From: Triatoma infestans | Lineage: Eukaryota > Arthropoda > Insecta > Hemiptera > Reduviidae | Direction of reading: 5' to 3' | DNA length: 64,000 nucleotides | Assembly (NCBI GenBank): GCA_011037195.1 | Contig: JAAEAF010001118.1 | Span: 124,001-188,000 of the forward strand | Shown here: in pieces, positions 23,931-34,080 of the stretch | How the letters are laid out: each line of letters starts with the position of its first letter | How positions within the stretch are numbered: the first letter of the stretch is position 1 | Program-made: the position numbers and the translations under genes | Notes under the pieces: model-generated | The model's database searches: none | The model's input: only the letters and a program-made list of their open reading frames with translations | Told to the model about the DNA's origin: nothing

Positions 23931-23999
23931 ACTTTCTCGTACTCCTAGTAAGAGGAAGTATTGTAATCGTGTCAAATTTTCGATATCGAGTTTCACCGG

Positions 24000-24037
<38 letters not shown>

Positions 24038-24874
24038 GAACAGCATAGATCAAAAACGAAAAATCGTAGAAAGTTGAAATTTGATATTCCGTTTAGGGGT
24101 CACCATGGGATCTGACTGTACGTTATCTGTCAAAATTCCTCAACCGGAAGTACCACTTTACTAATGGATTTTTTACTTTTTTGCAATTTTCTCAAAAAAT
24201 GGCTCCGACGATTTTCTTTAAACGTCAAACATCAACTACACATACAATGAGCTACAACTTTTATTTGAAACATTTCTCCGAGAAAATGCATTGAAGGGCA
24301 CTTTTGGGGGAGGGGTGGGGTTAGGTTTCCATATAAAGTGCTATTTCAGTTTGTAAGACAATTCTGTCATCTAAATAATGTTAATCAGAATTAAATATGT
24401 TGTTGAAATTCCGAGTTTGAATAAAATCGGATAACCGGAAGTGCGTTTACTTTACCACTTTACTAAATGATTTATTCACTTTTTCGCAATTTTCTAAAAA
24501 ATGGCTCCGGACGATTTTTTTGGAACTTCCTATATAAACTAAACATGCAAAGATCTACAACTTTTATCTAAAACATTTATCTGGAAAAATTCTTTTAAGG
24601 GCATTTTTAGGGGAGGAGTGGGGTTAGATTTTCATCAAAGTGCTATCCTACTTGATTATACAATTCTATCATCCAACCATAATTAGTTAGAAATAAATAG
24701 ATGGCTGAAATTTCGAGTTTCAAGAAAATTAGTAAACCGGAAGTGCGCTTTTACTGAATAGTTTTTTCAGTTTTCGACGAATTTCATTGAATTTGGTGCA
24801 CAAACTATAAAATTTGTCAATTATCATTTAGAGAACTGGAGTAAGAGAAAGTTGTGTGAGTGTTTCACACCAGA
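23931..24874 (-). mobile_element. HINE-like element, near full length (copy 8)
   Basis: The best minus-oriented copy, 944 bp. From left to right: subterminal ACTTTCTCGTACTCC with hairpin CTCCTAGTAAGAG, GTAATCGTGTCAAATTTTCG, (TG)n at 24003-24024, then CCGGAAGT at 24144, 24435 and 24737. The right end is GTAAGAGAAAGTTGTGTGAG-TGTTTCACACCAGA. The three CCGGAAGT sites are 291 and 302 bp apart and mark tandem modules. No coding capacity, so it must move in trans. Confidence 0.85.
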
Positions 24875-25022
24875 TTTTTATATATATATATGCGCGCTTA
24901 TAGAACAAGTTTTTTTTTTAATTTTGAATTTCGCTAATCTGTACTAACATAAACAGAGTGATGGTATGGGACAAGTACCAATCTACCAAACCCATGCAAA
25001 TGGGGAAGTGAAAAGCGCGCCA

Positions 25023-25512
25023 ATGGGACCAAACCCACATATTTGAATGAAATGCCCGCAAGAGGTATTTGCATGCATTTTACCTGGGGTGTAGCGACCC
25101 CAAAGGGCCACCACAGCTCAGTACTCCATACACTTCATCAGACAGCACACAGTACACTTAAACTACGAGTACATACACTCTACACTTTACAGACAAGGAC
25201 AAACACAGTACACAAAATCTAGGGACTCCCTAGTTAATTGGCGTAAGCAAAGAGAGAAGGAAGAGATTAGCTCAGTGGTAGCAGGCTGGACTAGCAACGC
25301 GGTGATCCCCGTTTCTAATCCAGCATGCTGCCCTTGGATTTTCTCTTTCTAGGATCCTCTACAACTCACTGTCCTGTGATGGGCAGTGTTGTCTGTAGCT
25401 AGAGAACACTACTTGTAGAGGCGGTAGTGCAGTGAGAATGCTCCGAAAGGCACAATGGATCTTTTAGGTCCCAATCCAATAATCTCCTACAACAATCTAC
25501 ATCTATATCTAC
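25023..25512 (+). mobile_element. composite Ala-tRNA-like SINE (copy 1)
   Basis: The upstream module (about 25023-25255) carries GTAGCGACCCCAAAGG, CAGCTCAGTACTCC and CTTTACAGACAAGGACAAAC. The tRNA-like part has box A TTAGCTCAGTGG (25267-25278), a CTAGCAACGCGG loop like tRNA-Ala(AGC) and a diverged box B (about 25311). A unique body with GTGATGGGCAGTGTTGTCTG follows, ending in CTACATCTATATCTAC repeats. Confidence 0.8.
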
Positions 25513-25674
25513 TTGAATGAAATAATATAACGCAACAATTATGCAAAAAAACTATCAAAAATCTTTTACGGGGCTGGATGGGTGATATATTTCTAATAAA
25601 ATTAAATTTTTATCTACGCAATTAGCATATAAAAAGTTTTAAAGGAAATAATTGCAGGTGATATTTGAGATAAA

Positions 25675-25760
25675 GGGCGGGTGTTAGTGTTGTGGTTATG
25701 AGTATGGACGTGAAACTGGTAGATCTCTAGTTCGAGCCCCGCGTAATAACTAATAAATTT
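25675..25760 (+). repeat. tRNA-like SINE head, other type
   Basis: A box A-like GTTGTGGTTATGAG and box B-like TAGTTCGAGCCCC are spaced as in tRNA-derived SINEs. No body or tail matches the other SINEs. Confidence 0.4.
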
Positions 25761-26119
25761 TATATTCCTTTGAAAAATGTTAATAGTAAAATAGGTGCAG
25801 TTTTAAAATAGGTGCAGTTAAAATAGGCCCCCTGCTTTATTATAATTTGCTAGTTGGATGTTAAGCCCAGCTGGAAAAAAAAAGGTATTACTAAAATAAG
25901 TAAAAAAGCCATATTTGAAGGCCAAATTCTTTGCATTTCTCACAAATTTATAAATACTCAATCCTTTGAACATTTATTTATATGCCTTTTGGCATATTTG
26001 ATATAATACTTAGTCTTTAAAGTTGCACGTCTTTTTTCTTCAAAATTTAAATATAGCAATGTTTCTAATGTATGTTAGTATTAAATTAAATGATACAACG
26101 ATAAATTCAATTGAATGTT

Positions 26120-26470
26120 AATAGTTTAGACAATAGCTTAAACGCCAGAACCCTCCAAAAATGTTTCAAAAAATGTTATGGTATTTAAGTAAGTAAAGAG
26201 AAAATGAAGTTTAAGGAAAACATCAATGTTGTGTATCCATGGTTTCGAGAAAACCTTAAAAAACAATTTAGTAAGTCGCATTTCGAAGTTAATGAATTTT
26301 ATACTAGGAAACTTCGTGTCAGATACGAACGAACGGTAGTAGTACCTAGACACAGTTTGAACTTGCTGCGATTTTTTGTTTTTGTAACATTTTGTACGCA
26401 CCCACATTGCGGTGAAAGCTCAATTTAGAAAATTCGGTACAATCACAATACTTCCTTCCTTCTTACCAGC
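26120..26470 (+). mobile_element. HINE-like element, degraded 3' part (copy 9)
   Basis: TTGAACTTGCTGCGATTTTT, GGTGAAAGCTCAATTTAG and ACAATCACAATACTTCC keep the family order at its 3' end. The two overlapping open frames here (26138-26428) are chance products of the repeat. Confidence 0.55.
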
Positions 26471-26479
26471 GGTAAATAG

Positions 26480-27040
26480 CAAGGAATAAAAAAGGCAATA
26501 TACAAAATTTCGTTATTTCTATTCGAACAGATAGTTCTTTATACAAGCACATAGAACAGTGCCGGTCTAGGCAGAGGGTATAAGAGAAAAAAGTATAAGG
26601 AGACTAAGTGCTGTGTTTATCAGAATGGACTCTTAAGGATACATCCCATCCATATTGCGAGTACTTAGGTTTGCTATTTATAAATGTACAAATAAATGTG
26701 AGTGCGTTTGGTATTGTAGTTATTCTAAATCATACATGTTTTAATAAATGACTCGAACTCATTTAATACACTCATGAAATTCTATTTAAAAAATAAATAA
26801 ATAAATAAAATATCTGACTTATTGTGATCAGAGATTGTGCGTTTTATTCCAATATATATATACACATAATATTTTTTTTTTAAATTAAGAAACTTTCAAA
26901 AATTTTACTTCAGCTATAATTAGAACATTATTATAGAATACTCATTCAATAAATAATACAAGATCAATATTCGGAATTACTGATTGATCGCTCTGATCAA
27001 TTCAGCCTCGCCCTCGTCCTACCCTAAGAAGTCTATTGTG
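26480..27040. other. A+T-rich spacer
   Basis: No gene or named repeat; short AAAT repeats near 26790. Confidence 0.4.
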
Positions 27041-27045
27041 GATCC

Positions 27046-27540
27046 TCTATAGAGTTACAGCAAAAACCTTCAGCTTCACCTTTCTTAATCAGTCCCAGCA
27101 AATCTGAAAGGGACTCCGCGTCATGAAGTTCATGGTTTCGAGATTGCTTGTCCCTAGTTGAAGAAACCCTTATCTTAATCAGGACGGGCACACTCACAGA
27201 GGATAGGTCGCACGGAGTTTTTTCCTAGGTCCTGTACAATCGGTATAGCGGTTGTCTGCATGTGCCTATTCAGCCTGCAATATTCCTCTAAATAGACCAA
27301 ATCTTATATCCTTTCGTCCCTTGTTCAAAGAGTCTCTGGTAAATTTAGGCGAAATGTCTTTTAATAAAGAATTTTTAGCCTCTACCTCTGCCCTGGATTC
27401 TCTCCCACCATTGCAAACACTGTTCTTCTATCCAACCTTTGATAGAAGTTTGTATCAGGGTCGTGGAAAACCTGCAGAAAGGCAGAAAGGTTCGGTTCGG
27501 AGATTGGTGTTAGGGCTAAATCTAAAGTGCTAATTTAGCG
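27046..27540 (-). mobile_element. RNase H-type LINE C-terminal fragment (family D)
   Basis: The minus strand reads a tryptophan-rich WIEEQCLQWWERIQG-like segment, a TGHCRLNRHM-type stretch (here YCRLNRHMQTTAIP) and PILCECARPD, which parallel the end of RNase H-bearing LINEs. The rest, to a stop near 27046 (SLSDLLGLIKKGEAEGF), may be its last exon-like tail. Frames shift several times. Diverged from families A to C. Confidence 0.5.
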
Positions 27541-27724
27541 TACAGTTCAGCTAAACACAAGTAATAAACTACGTGGTAACTATATTTATGTTTATTAATG
27601 AAAATTACAATTTGAAATAAATTAAATAGTAAAAAAGAAACAAAATAAGTAAAACAAGTGTCCTCTGAATGGTTTAAGCAATTACCATTTTTATTTTTTA
27701 ATTATATCTATGTTCATTCACGCC

Positions 27725-27850
27725 CGCAGACTTCCAAAAAGTACATTCTCTGTTACAGATGGCTCAGTGAGCTGTAAAGATTCCTGGGAAGAGAAAATCT
27801 AAGGGCAGCACAGCTGCACTCCGACCCCGAGACCACCGCGTGGGATAATT
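27725..27850 (-). repeat. SINE fragment, minus
   Basis: The reverse complement shows GCTGTGCTGCCCTTAGATTT, the junction between the tRNA-like part and the body of the Ala-type SINEs. Box A and tail are missing. Confidence 0.6.
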
Positions 27851-27857
27851 TTTTTTA

Positions 27858-28203
27858 TTGTAAACAAATTTGTTTTTGAGTTCATATAATATATAATGGA
27901 TAAGTTAGGTGGAGAGAATCCTTTAGGTCTGGTTGATGAAATGAGAAGAGTGAGTTAACACTGGTTAACTATGTATGCACACAGTCTGCCTGGACTTTAC
28001 AATAGCGAATTGTTAAGGTAGAGACGGGTATGAAAATGACACGAAGTGACTGGCGAGATATGAACTATAGTGAACTGTCCATCTCTGGACTGTCCGTTGC
28101 TGTATTTATACAGTTCCTCCCACGCCAGTCCGAGAGGTGGTTGGGTTCGTTTCTCTTCTCTTTACTCTCTTTGGTTCCTGATCACTCTTTGGTCGCTGTT
28201 ACA
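27858..28203 (-). mobile_element. LTR-like segment, minus
   Basis: On the minus strand it starts TGTAACAGCGACC and contains CTGTATAAATACAG (28101-28114), a TATA box, followed by CAACGGACAGT. A plausible other end is TGTAAAC at 27858. No target duplication is visible, so the call is tentative. Confidence 0.35.
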
Positions 28204-28349
28204 AATAGGAGGATATAAGTCAAAGAATAAAATGATTAAAAAAATCTATCACACATAATTCAAAAAAAAAAAGAATAAAAGTAAAATGACACGAAATAAC
28301 TTAAGATGTTAATTTTATTAAGAATAAAAGAGTTCAAAACAAAACAAAA

Positions 28350-29795
28350 TCTGGTGTGAAACACTCACACACTTAACTTTACCTCATCGCAGTTTACAAT
28401 AATTGTAATTGACCTATATTTTTTCGTACAAATAATTTTTATCAAAAGTTCCTCGTCTTTAGTTTTATATCAATGCGAGGAATCTAAACTTCATAATCTC
28501 CTTCTGTGTATCAAAAATTCTTTAAATGAATTTGTCCACAAAAAATTTCAAACAAATGTTAGATAGATTTCTGTATTCATAGTTAGTAAAATAAATTTCA
28601 TTAAATCCGTTGGTATTTTTATGGATAAAATTGTGAAAACCGAAAAACTCATTTATTCATTTTCTTGAAACTCAGAAGTTTGGCAGTTCAATTATTTCTA
28701 ATTGATTTTGTTTACATGATACAATTGTATGATCAACAAGTGTATAGCATATTACAGGCAAAAGATAACCCCACCCACCATTTCTCCAAAAGCCCCCCCT
28801 TAAATGACTTTAACCGAAGAAATGTTAGAAATAAACATTGTAGCTCTTTTTATATGTATAGATTATATAAATAGTTTAAAGAAAATCGTTCGAAACGTTT
28901 TAGAGAAAGTAGCAGAAAATTGATAAAAAAAAAATATTTCAGTAAAAAAAATTCACTTCCGGTCATCCGATATTATTCAAACTCGGATGTATTGTGTGTT
29001 AGTTGATAGTATTGTGTAATAAATAAAATAAGGCAGCACTTTAGAGGGAAACATAACTCCCATCCTTCCCCACACAAAAGTTTCCCACTGAAATGTTATT
29101 GGATGTGTTGAGTCGTTGTATGTTTGTACTGGCTTGTGGCATGAGCGGTTTCGTAAAGGGACTTGTAAGAATATATGTTTATGAGAGAAGTATTAGTAAT
29201 AAGAAAGTAGTCACCACTGCTAACAATAAATATATTCTATTGAAATAATAACTACAAGTTATTTGCAAAGTAATTATTAACTTTTTAATTATGCATTGAT
29301 GCTAAGAGAGTGAAAAACAAGTGTTCTGCTTCGATGTCTACAACCAACTCTATTGTTTGAAAGGAGAAGGCAGACTATCTTGAAGGAATGTCTTCTCTTC
29401 ATAAACAGTTGGCCAAGTGGCATTATATTTTTTTAACGGATTCTTGTGCCTTTGTTTCCTTAATAGCAATGACCTTAAAATACAGTACCTGACTCGTTTC
29501 AGACTACAAAATATCTAAACTATTTTTCAAAACTATTATTTTCTTTCGTTTCCTTCTTCCACTACACCACCTTAAATGAATTTTTCCGGAGTAATGTTGT
29601 AAATAAAAAGTTGTAGCTCATTATAATGTATAGTCATGTTTAAAGAAAATTGTTGGAACCTTTTTCGAAAAAAAATCACAGACCATTCGCTAAAAACCTT
29701 TGTTTACATATTCTTGGACCTTCCACAACATATATTTCCGGTATAATTTAATTTTGAAAAGATATGATCGAAATAGTTATTCTAACAGCAGTTAG
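28350..29795 (+). mobile_element. HINE-like element (copy 10), split by LTR X
   Basis: Begins TCTGGTGTGAAACACTCACA after A-rich sequence, passes a CACTTCCGGTCATCCG module boundary near 28965, is interrupted at 29089 and resumes at 29571 with CTTAAATGAATTTTTCCGG. It then runs to a diverged 3' region with ATTTCCGG near 29735. Confidence 0.75.
29089..29566 (-). mobile_element. solo LTR, family X (copy 3), with CCAC duplication
   Basis: 478 bp, minus-oriented. In its own orientation it starts TGTAGTGGAAGAAGG and ends ACATTTCA. CCAC flanks it at 29085-29088 and 29567-29570. It splits a HINE-like copy and shares its internal blocks with 18749-19347, including GAAGCAGAACACTTG. This copy defines the family's ends. 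Confidence 0.8.
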
Positions 29796-29969
29796 GAGAA
29801 GTTAACACAATTACAAAATAAGAAATTTTATTTAATTAACTTTTTTATTCATTTGCCGTAACATATATATATTTAAGCATAGTGCCTAACTCAAGGAAGA
29901 TGGTAGTTGAAGGATTAATTGTAGTCCAGAAGCCAACGACAATAACATTTGAATTTTAATGTCACATAT

Positions 29970-30900
29970 ACCTCAGAACCTTGTGAAATAATTTTTTTTT
30001 TTTTTTTTTTTGAAAAGTTTCAAATATAAGTGATAGGTTTATAACTGTGGAATTGCTAAAGGCGCGTTCTCACGAGTCAAGTTTAGTTGACAGATTTTAG
30101 TTGACCAACTGAAGCTGAATGAAAAACCTAATGAGAACCTTTTCTTTCAATAAAGTTTGACCAAGTCAAACTTTATCGTTCAAGTATGACGCATCTTTTA
30201 AGTATTGACAAGTGTGAACCCCTGGAATCGCCCAATTGGCCTCATAGTTTGCTTTCAACTCATAGAGTGCTCCGTGTCGTTATTGAAACGATTTGATCGA
30301 TTTCAGTTGAAACGTATGCACCAAAACTGATTCAAGTCGCATTCTACTTTTGCTGATCAACTAAAAATCGGACAACTAAAGTGTTGACTCGTGAAAACGC
30401 GCCTTAACCAAATTTTAAAGAAAATCTAATTGTTTCTGAGAGAAAACGGGAAAAAACACGAAATAAACTGTCCTGTATAAAGTAATGCATATCCGGTTTA
30501 ACCATTTTTTCTTCAACTTTAAAATCCTAGCAATGCTTCTACGTAAATTAACTTAATAATTATATACGTGACAGAAAACTATAATCTACTAAGTGGAAAG
30601 CTTAGAACGATGTTGTTCCTCTAGAACCCGCCAAAAATAAAATACCTTCAAAATTTTCAAATAAAAAGTGACAGCCATTTTTGTCGAGACATTCACCTTT
30701 ATTTTTTTTTTTTAGAGAAGTTTAAAGCAAATCCATTTTCTTTAAAGGCCATTTTCATTTGGAGCCATTTTTGGAAAAACTGAATTAAGAAATTATGTAA
30801 TGTAGCATTTCCGGTTGATGGTTTTGACCAAAACCTTTGTTTTGTAATGTGCGATATAAAAGGAATATCAAATTTTTGAGCCTCACAAACTTTCGTAATA
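29970..30900 (+). mobile_element. HINE-like element, diverged (copy 11), split by a MITE
   Basis: TTGAAAAGTTTCAAATATAAG precedes the MITE and TTTTAAAGAAAATC follows it, as in the family consensus. Downstream are TATCCGGTTTAACCATTTTTT and GCATTTCCGGTTGATGG (about 30490 and 30805), module boundaries 300 bp apart. Confidence 0.6.
30060..30404. mobile_element. PIF/Harbinger-like MITE with TAA duplication
   Basis: 345 bp with terminal inverted repeats AGGCGCGTT-TCACGAGTCAA, one mismatch in the first 20. TAA stands at both edges (30057-30059 and 30405-30407), the 3-bp target pattern of the PIF/Harbinger superfamily. No coding capacity. It sits inside a HINE-like copy and is younger than it. Confidence 0.8.
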
Positions 30901-30904
30901 AAAA

Positions 30905-31505
30905 AAAATTATTACTTTTTCTTACTAAAATTTTTGATATCGTGCTTTCAATCGATATCTAAGTCCAAAAAAGGTGTTTTTTTTTTTTTTTAGAAATTGG
31001 TCTGTATGTATGTATCTATGTGTGTGCGTTTGGTGGTTGGTGTCAGCATAACTCAAAACTTCAAAATTGATATTTAGTTTTTAAGTGTTAGCATCATGGG
31101 GACGACCGGACAATAAAATTTTTGAACAAAATCGGTCAACCGGAAGTACCTACACTACTGAACAAATTTTTCGTTTTTTTGTTTGATTTTTCGATTTTCT
31201 AAGAAAATGACTCCATCGATTTTTTTTTTTTTTTTTTTTTAAGCTTGGAATATTAACTGCACACATAAAGAGCTATTACTTTAATTTGAATCATTTCTAC
31301 TGGGAAAATTTATTCACCAAGGTTTTGGTGACGGGTTGGGGTTATATTTTCTTTTAAAATATTATTTCAGGTTACTATATCATTCTATCATCTACACAAT
31401 ATTAATTATAATGAAATGTGATGCCAAAATTCCGCATTTGAAGAAAAATTAGTTCCCAGGAAGTTGGAATTTACTGAACATAATTTTTTACGATCTTCTC
31501 TCTAT
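30905..31505 (-). mobile_element. HINE-like element (copy 12)
   Basis: Minus-oriented: TTTGATATCGTGCTTTCAAT near the left end, then CAACCGGAAGTACC (about 31140), the GACTCCATCGATTTT block, and CCAGGAAGTTGGAATTTAC near 31460. Right end truncated. Confidence 0.65.
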
Positions 31506-31544
31506 AATTGATATCAGCGAAAGACAAAACGGAATAACAAGTTT

Positions 31545-31675
31545 GAACTTTCTGTGATTTTTTTTCTTTTTTTGAGCTCAACACTTTTTTTGTGTTGAGG
31601 GGGAACTTAAAACGTTATTTCCATTGAAAACTCGAACTAGAAACCTTGAAACGATTACAATACTGCGTATTTATA
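31545..31675 (+). mobile_element. HINE-like 3'-terminal fragment (copy 13)
   Basis: TTGAACTTTCTGTGATTTTT, TTTCCATTGAAAACTCGAA and GAAACGATTACAATACT keep the family's 3' order. Confidence 0.6.
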
Positions 31676-31864
31676 ATACGCGTATAGTTAATTTGTGTAT
31701 AGTCAACGCGTATAGTCAACATCTCATTGTGTATAATATTGCAAACGATTAAATCGGACAGTCTAATGAATTTTAATTCATATATGAATCAAGATCACAA
31801 ATGATTGATTCAAGACAGTTTTTTATCAGAACTAAACTTATTTGACTTGATGTTTATAATTGTG

Positions 31865-31985
31865 TTGATCAACACTGTTGTCTGCAATGAGAGAACACTG
31901 TCCTAAGGCAGTACACTGAGAAAGCTCCAGGCGCCAATGAGCACAGATATTAATGCAACTTAAAAAGAAAAAAAAAATCAAAGTA
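31865..31985 (+). repeat. SINE 3' part
   Basis: ACTGTTGTCTGCAATGAGAG, CACTGAGAAAGCTCCAGGCG and a terminal A-run match the body of the short SINE at 62356-62583. The tRNA-like head is lost. Confidence 0.6.
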
Positions 31986-32733
31986 AATAAATCTATGTTT
32001 ATGGGCATTATTCAAGTAAACAAGAATCCTACTGCAATTTGCGAAATAGCTTTGATATTTGCAACAATTCACTGACGCGCGGTCTCACAACACCTGAAAA
32101 AAATTGGTGTTTTGCATGAATTTGGTATGGGAAAAAATTCTTTAGTCCCAAGACGATAAAGTGATTCTTTTGTTGGAATCAGTTGAATAAAAAAATTCTA
32201 TTTATTATCTGCTCTAGAAATTTTTGAAAAGCAATAAACAACAAAATAAAATAAAATATGATGTGAGTATAATTTAATAGGAGTCATTAAATTTAATTTT
32301 AATTTTTAAATAATAGGGACAAAATAAAGAAATAATTCTGTTCACTAATTTTTACATTAAATACAACAAAGAGTGACTTTTTCTTTAATGGAAAATTATG
32401 TAATAAATATGCGTGATATATATAATAAAAAAAGAAATTTACATTATACAATAAAGATGCAATAAACATTGATATTATGATCTCTAAAAGGTACATCACA
32501 CTTCTAAAACAAGAACAATGTTGTTTTGTTTTTTTTTTTTTGGAAGTAAATACTTGTAGTGGAAAGAAACTTGCAGATAACTTCCTCCACTGAATATACG
32601 GAATATGACCAAGGACAATAGGATGATATTTCACTTAAGTTATTACAACTGGGAAAGTGGTGACAAAAAAGAAATAATATAATATGTTCAACTTCCGTGT
32701 GACGATCTAGATGTACACAGATATACTCGTATA
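31986..32733. other. A+T-rich upstream region of the DM4/DM12-like gene
   Basis: No transposon recognised. Two long antisense open frames here (32299-32758) are low-complexity, Phe/Leu/Lys/Ile-rich products of A+T-rich DNA, and I do not accept them as genes. Confidence 0.4.
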
Positions 32734-32768
32734 TATATAAATAAGAAGTGAAATTCATCTCGCAGTTA
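32734..32768 (+). promoter_or_regulatory. core promoter: TATA box and initiator
   Basis: TATATAAATAA at 32734-32744 and an initiator-like GCAGTTAG with its A at 32764, 30 bases downstream, the spacing usual for arthropod TATA promoters. Transcription from here would give a short leader of about 27 bases before the ATG at 32791. Confidence 0.6.
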
Positions 32769-32790
32769 GTTATTAGTTAGCAGCAATATA

Positions 32791-33468
32791 ATGTGCATAG
32801 ATATAATGTTTGCAATCTGTCTATTAACACTAGTTAGTTGTGCTGTAAGTGAGAGTTTTCAACAATCCACAGGACAGCATCAGAATGTCGCAAGTATTGC
32901 TAATGACAACAACACAGCAACCATCAATGAAAGATCACATGAAGCAAGATTTGGACTACCAATCACCTATGGAAATGATCTACAAGGCTATGGTGCAGGG
33001 AACAACCCTCCAGTGAAAATAGAGCTAGGGGGACTGTTTCTAGGTACAATAATTGGTCTTGGTGCTGTCCTATTAATTCCAAAATTAGCACATTTATTGT
33101 CATCACCAGAACCCCATTATGGACATAGTTATTTTAGAAGTTTAACCGATACAGATAATCTGTACAATGGATTTACACAGGCAATATCACGTTTTGAAGA
33201 GGTATTAAGTAAACATCATATTGATTCTGTTAATTGTTTAGAAAGAGCCGCTTGTTCTTATGCAAAATCTACCACAATTAATGGTACACAATTGTTGAAC
33301 AATGGGAATGTACTTATGAAATTCGCCATCGAAGGTACTAAATTTAAAACAGCACTAGATCGTGGTATGTCTGGTGAAGATTGTACACTTATTTATCCTC
33401 ATTGTAATTTCAGTAAACAGCTAATAATTTCAGGAATTAAAACTGCTATTTTAGACAATAAATTATAA
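32791..33468 (+). CDS. DM4/DM12-like secreted or membrane protein
   Basis: A 225-residue open frame in one exon, the only intact host-type gene seen. Residues 1-20 look like a signal peptide (MCIDIMFAICLLTLVSCAVS). A hydrophobic Gly-rich segment at about 79-100 (LGGLFLGTIIGLGAVLLIPK) could span the membrane. The C-terminal half fits the insect DM4/DM12 family: an amphipathic FEEVLSKHHID stretch, CLERAACSYAK (Cys149, Cys155), and DCTLIYPHCNFS near the end (Cys198, Cys205). The four cysteines probably form two disulfides outside the cytosol. N-x-S/T sites occur at Asn40, Asn164 and Asn206. The ATG is the first after a plausible transcription start. A diverged HINE-like piece follows downstream. 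The family has no established biochemical role, so I give no function. Membership is judged by eye from the cysteine pattern. Confidence 0.8.
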   Translation: MCIDIMFAICLLTLVSCAVSESFQQSTGQHQNVASIANDNNTATINERSHEARFGLPITYGNDLQGYGAGNNPPVKIELGGLFLGTIIGLGAVLLIPKLAHLLSSPEPHYGHSYFRSLTDTDNLYNGFTQAISRFEEVLSKHHIDSVNCLERAACSYAKSTTINGTQLLNNGNVLMKFAIEGTKFKTALDRGMSGEDCTLIYPHCNFSKQLIISGIKTAILDNKL

Positions 33469-33555
33469 ATGTATTTTTTTTTATTTTTTATGGATTTATT
33501 GATGACTCTGCATATCTGTAGAAGCATTCCACTTTGTACATTGTAAATATTACTA

Positions 33556-33561
33556 AATAAA
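33556..33561 (+). terminator. polyadenylation signal AATAAA
   Basis: The first AATAAA after the stop codon of the DM4/DM12-like gene, 87 bases downstream of it, giving a short 3' UTR. Confidence 0.6.
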
Positions 33562-33954
33562 TTTTTACGAAACAATGGATGAGATCATTACCCAAAAGAA
33601 TGTGTTCTGATTTTTTTTTTCTTTGATAAATTAAGAAATTAAGAATTGAATTTTAGCAAAATCGATCAGTTGGAGTCTTGATTGTCAAAATTAAAACTGG
33701 GTAAGCGATTTTACCTTTACCACCTATAACAAAGCATTTTCCTTCTATTCTCTATCGAGAGCATACTCATCAACAGTTGTAAGATGTTTCATCCAATTTA
33801 TATTTTATAATACTTACTTTTTTTTTTTTACAAATGAAATGAATGTCTACTGTAAATTATATTTTTCAATAATTAGAAAATATAATAAATTTAAAATCTG
33901 TTTGAAATATTTTGTTTTGAAAATACCTAATCATAATAAACACCCACACACAAC
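33562..33954. other. A+T-rich spacer downstream of the gene
   Basis: Nothing recognised. Confidence 0.4.
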
Positions 33955-34080
33955 TTGCTAAAAACATTTCTTTAGATTTAGTGAATCTTAGAACTTGTAT
34001 TTCCAGCGGAAATACCCGATTAGGAAATTTGATATACAATATTTTCTAATTACTTTTCCTCCTTAAGATTCTAACAGAAA
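33955..34080 (+). mobile_element. HINE-like 3'-terminal fragment, diverged (copy 14)
   Basis: GCTAAAAACATTTC, TATTTCCAGCGGAAAT and GATATACAATATTTTC keep the order of the family's last 130 bases with many changes. Confidence 0.4.

Noticed and set aside
32299..32758. Two antisense genes upstream of the DM4/DM12-like gene
   Set aside because: Low-complexity Phe/Leu/Lys/Ile products from A+T-rich DNA that overlap the promoter; no motif.
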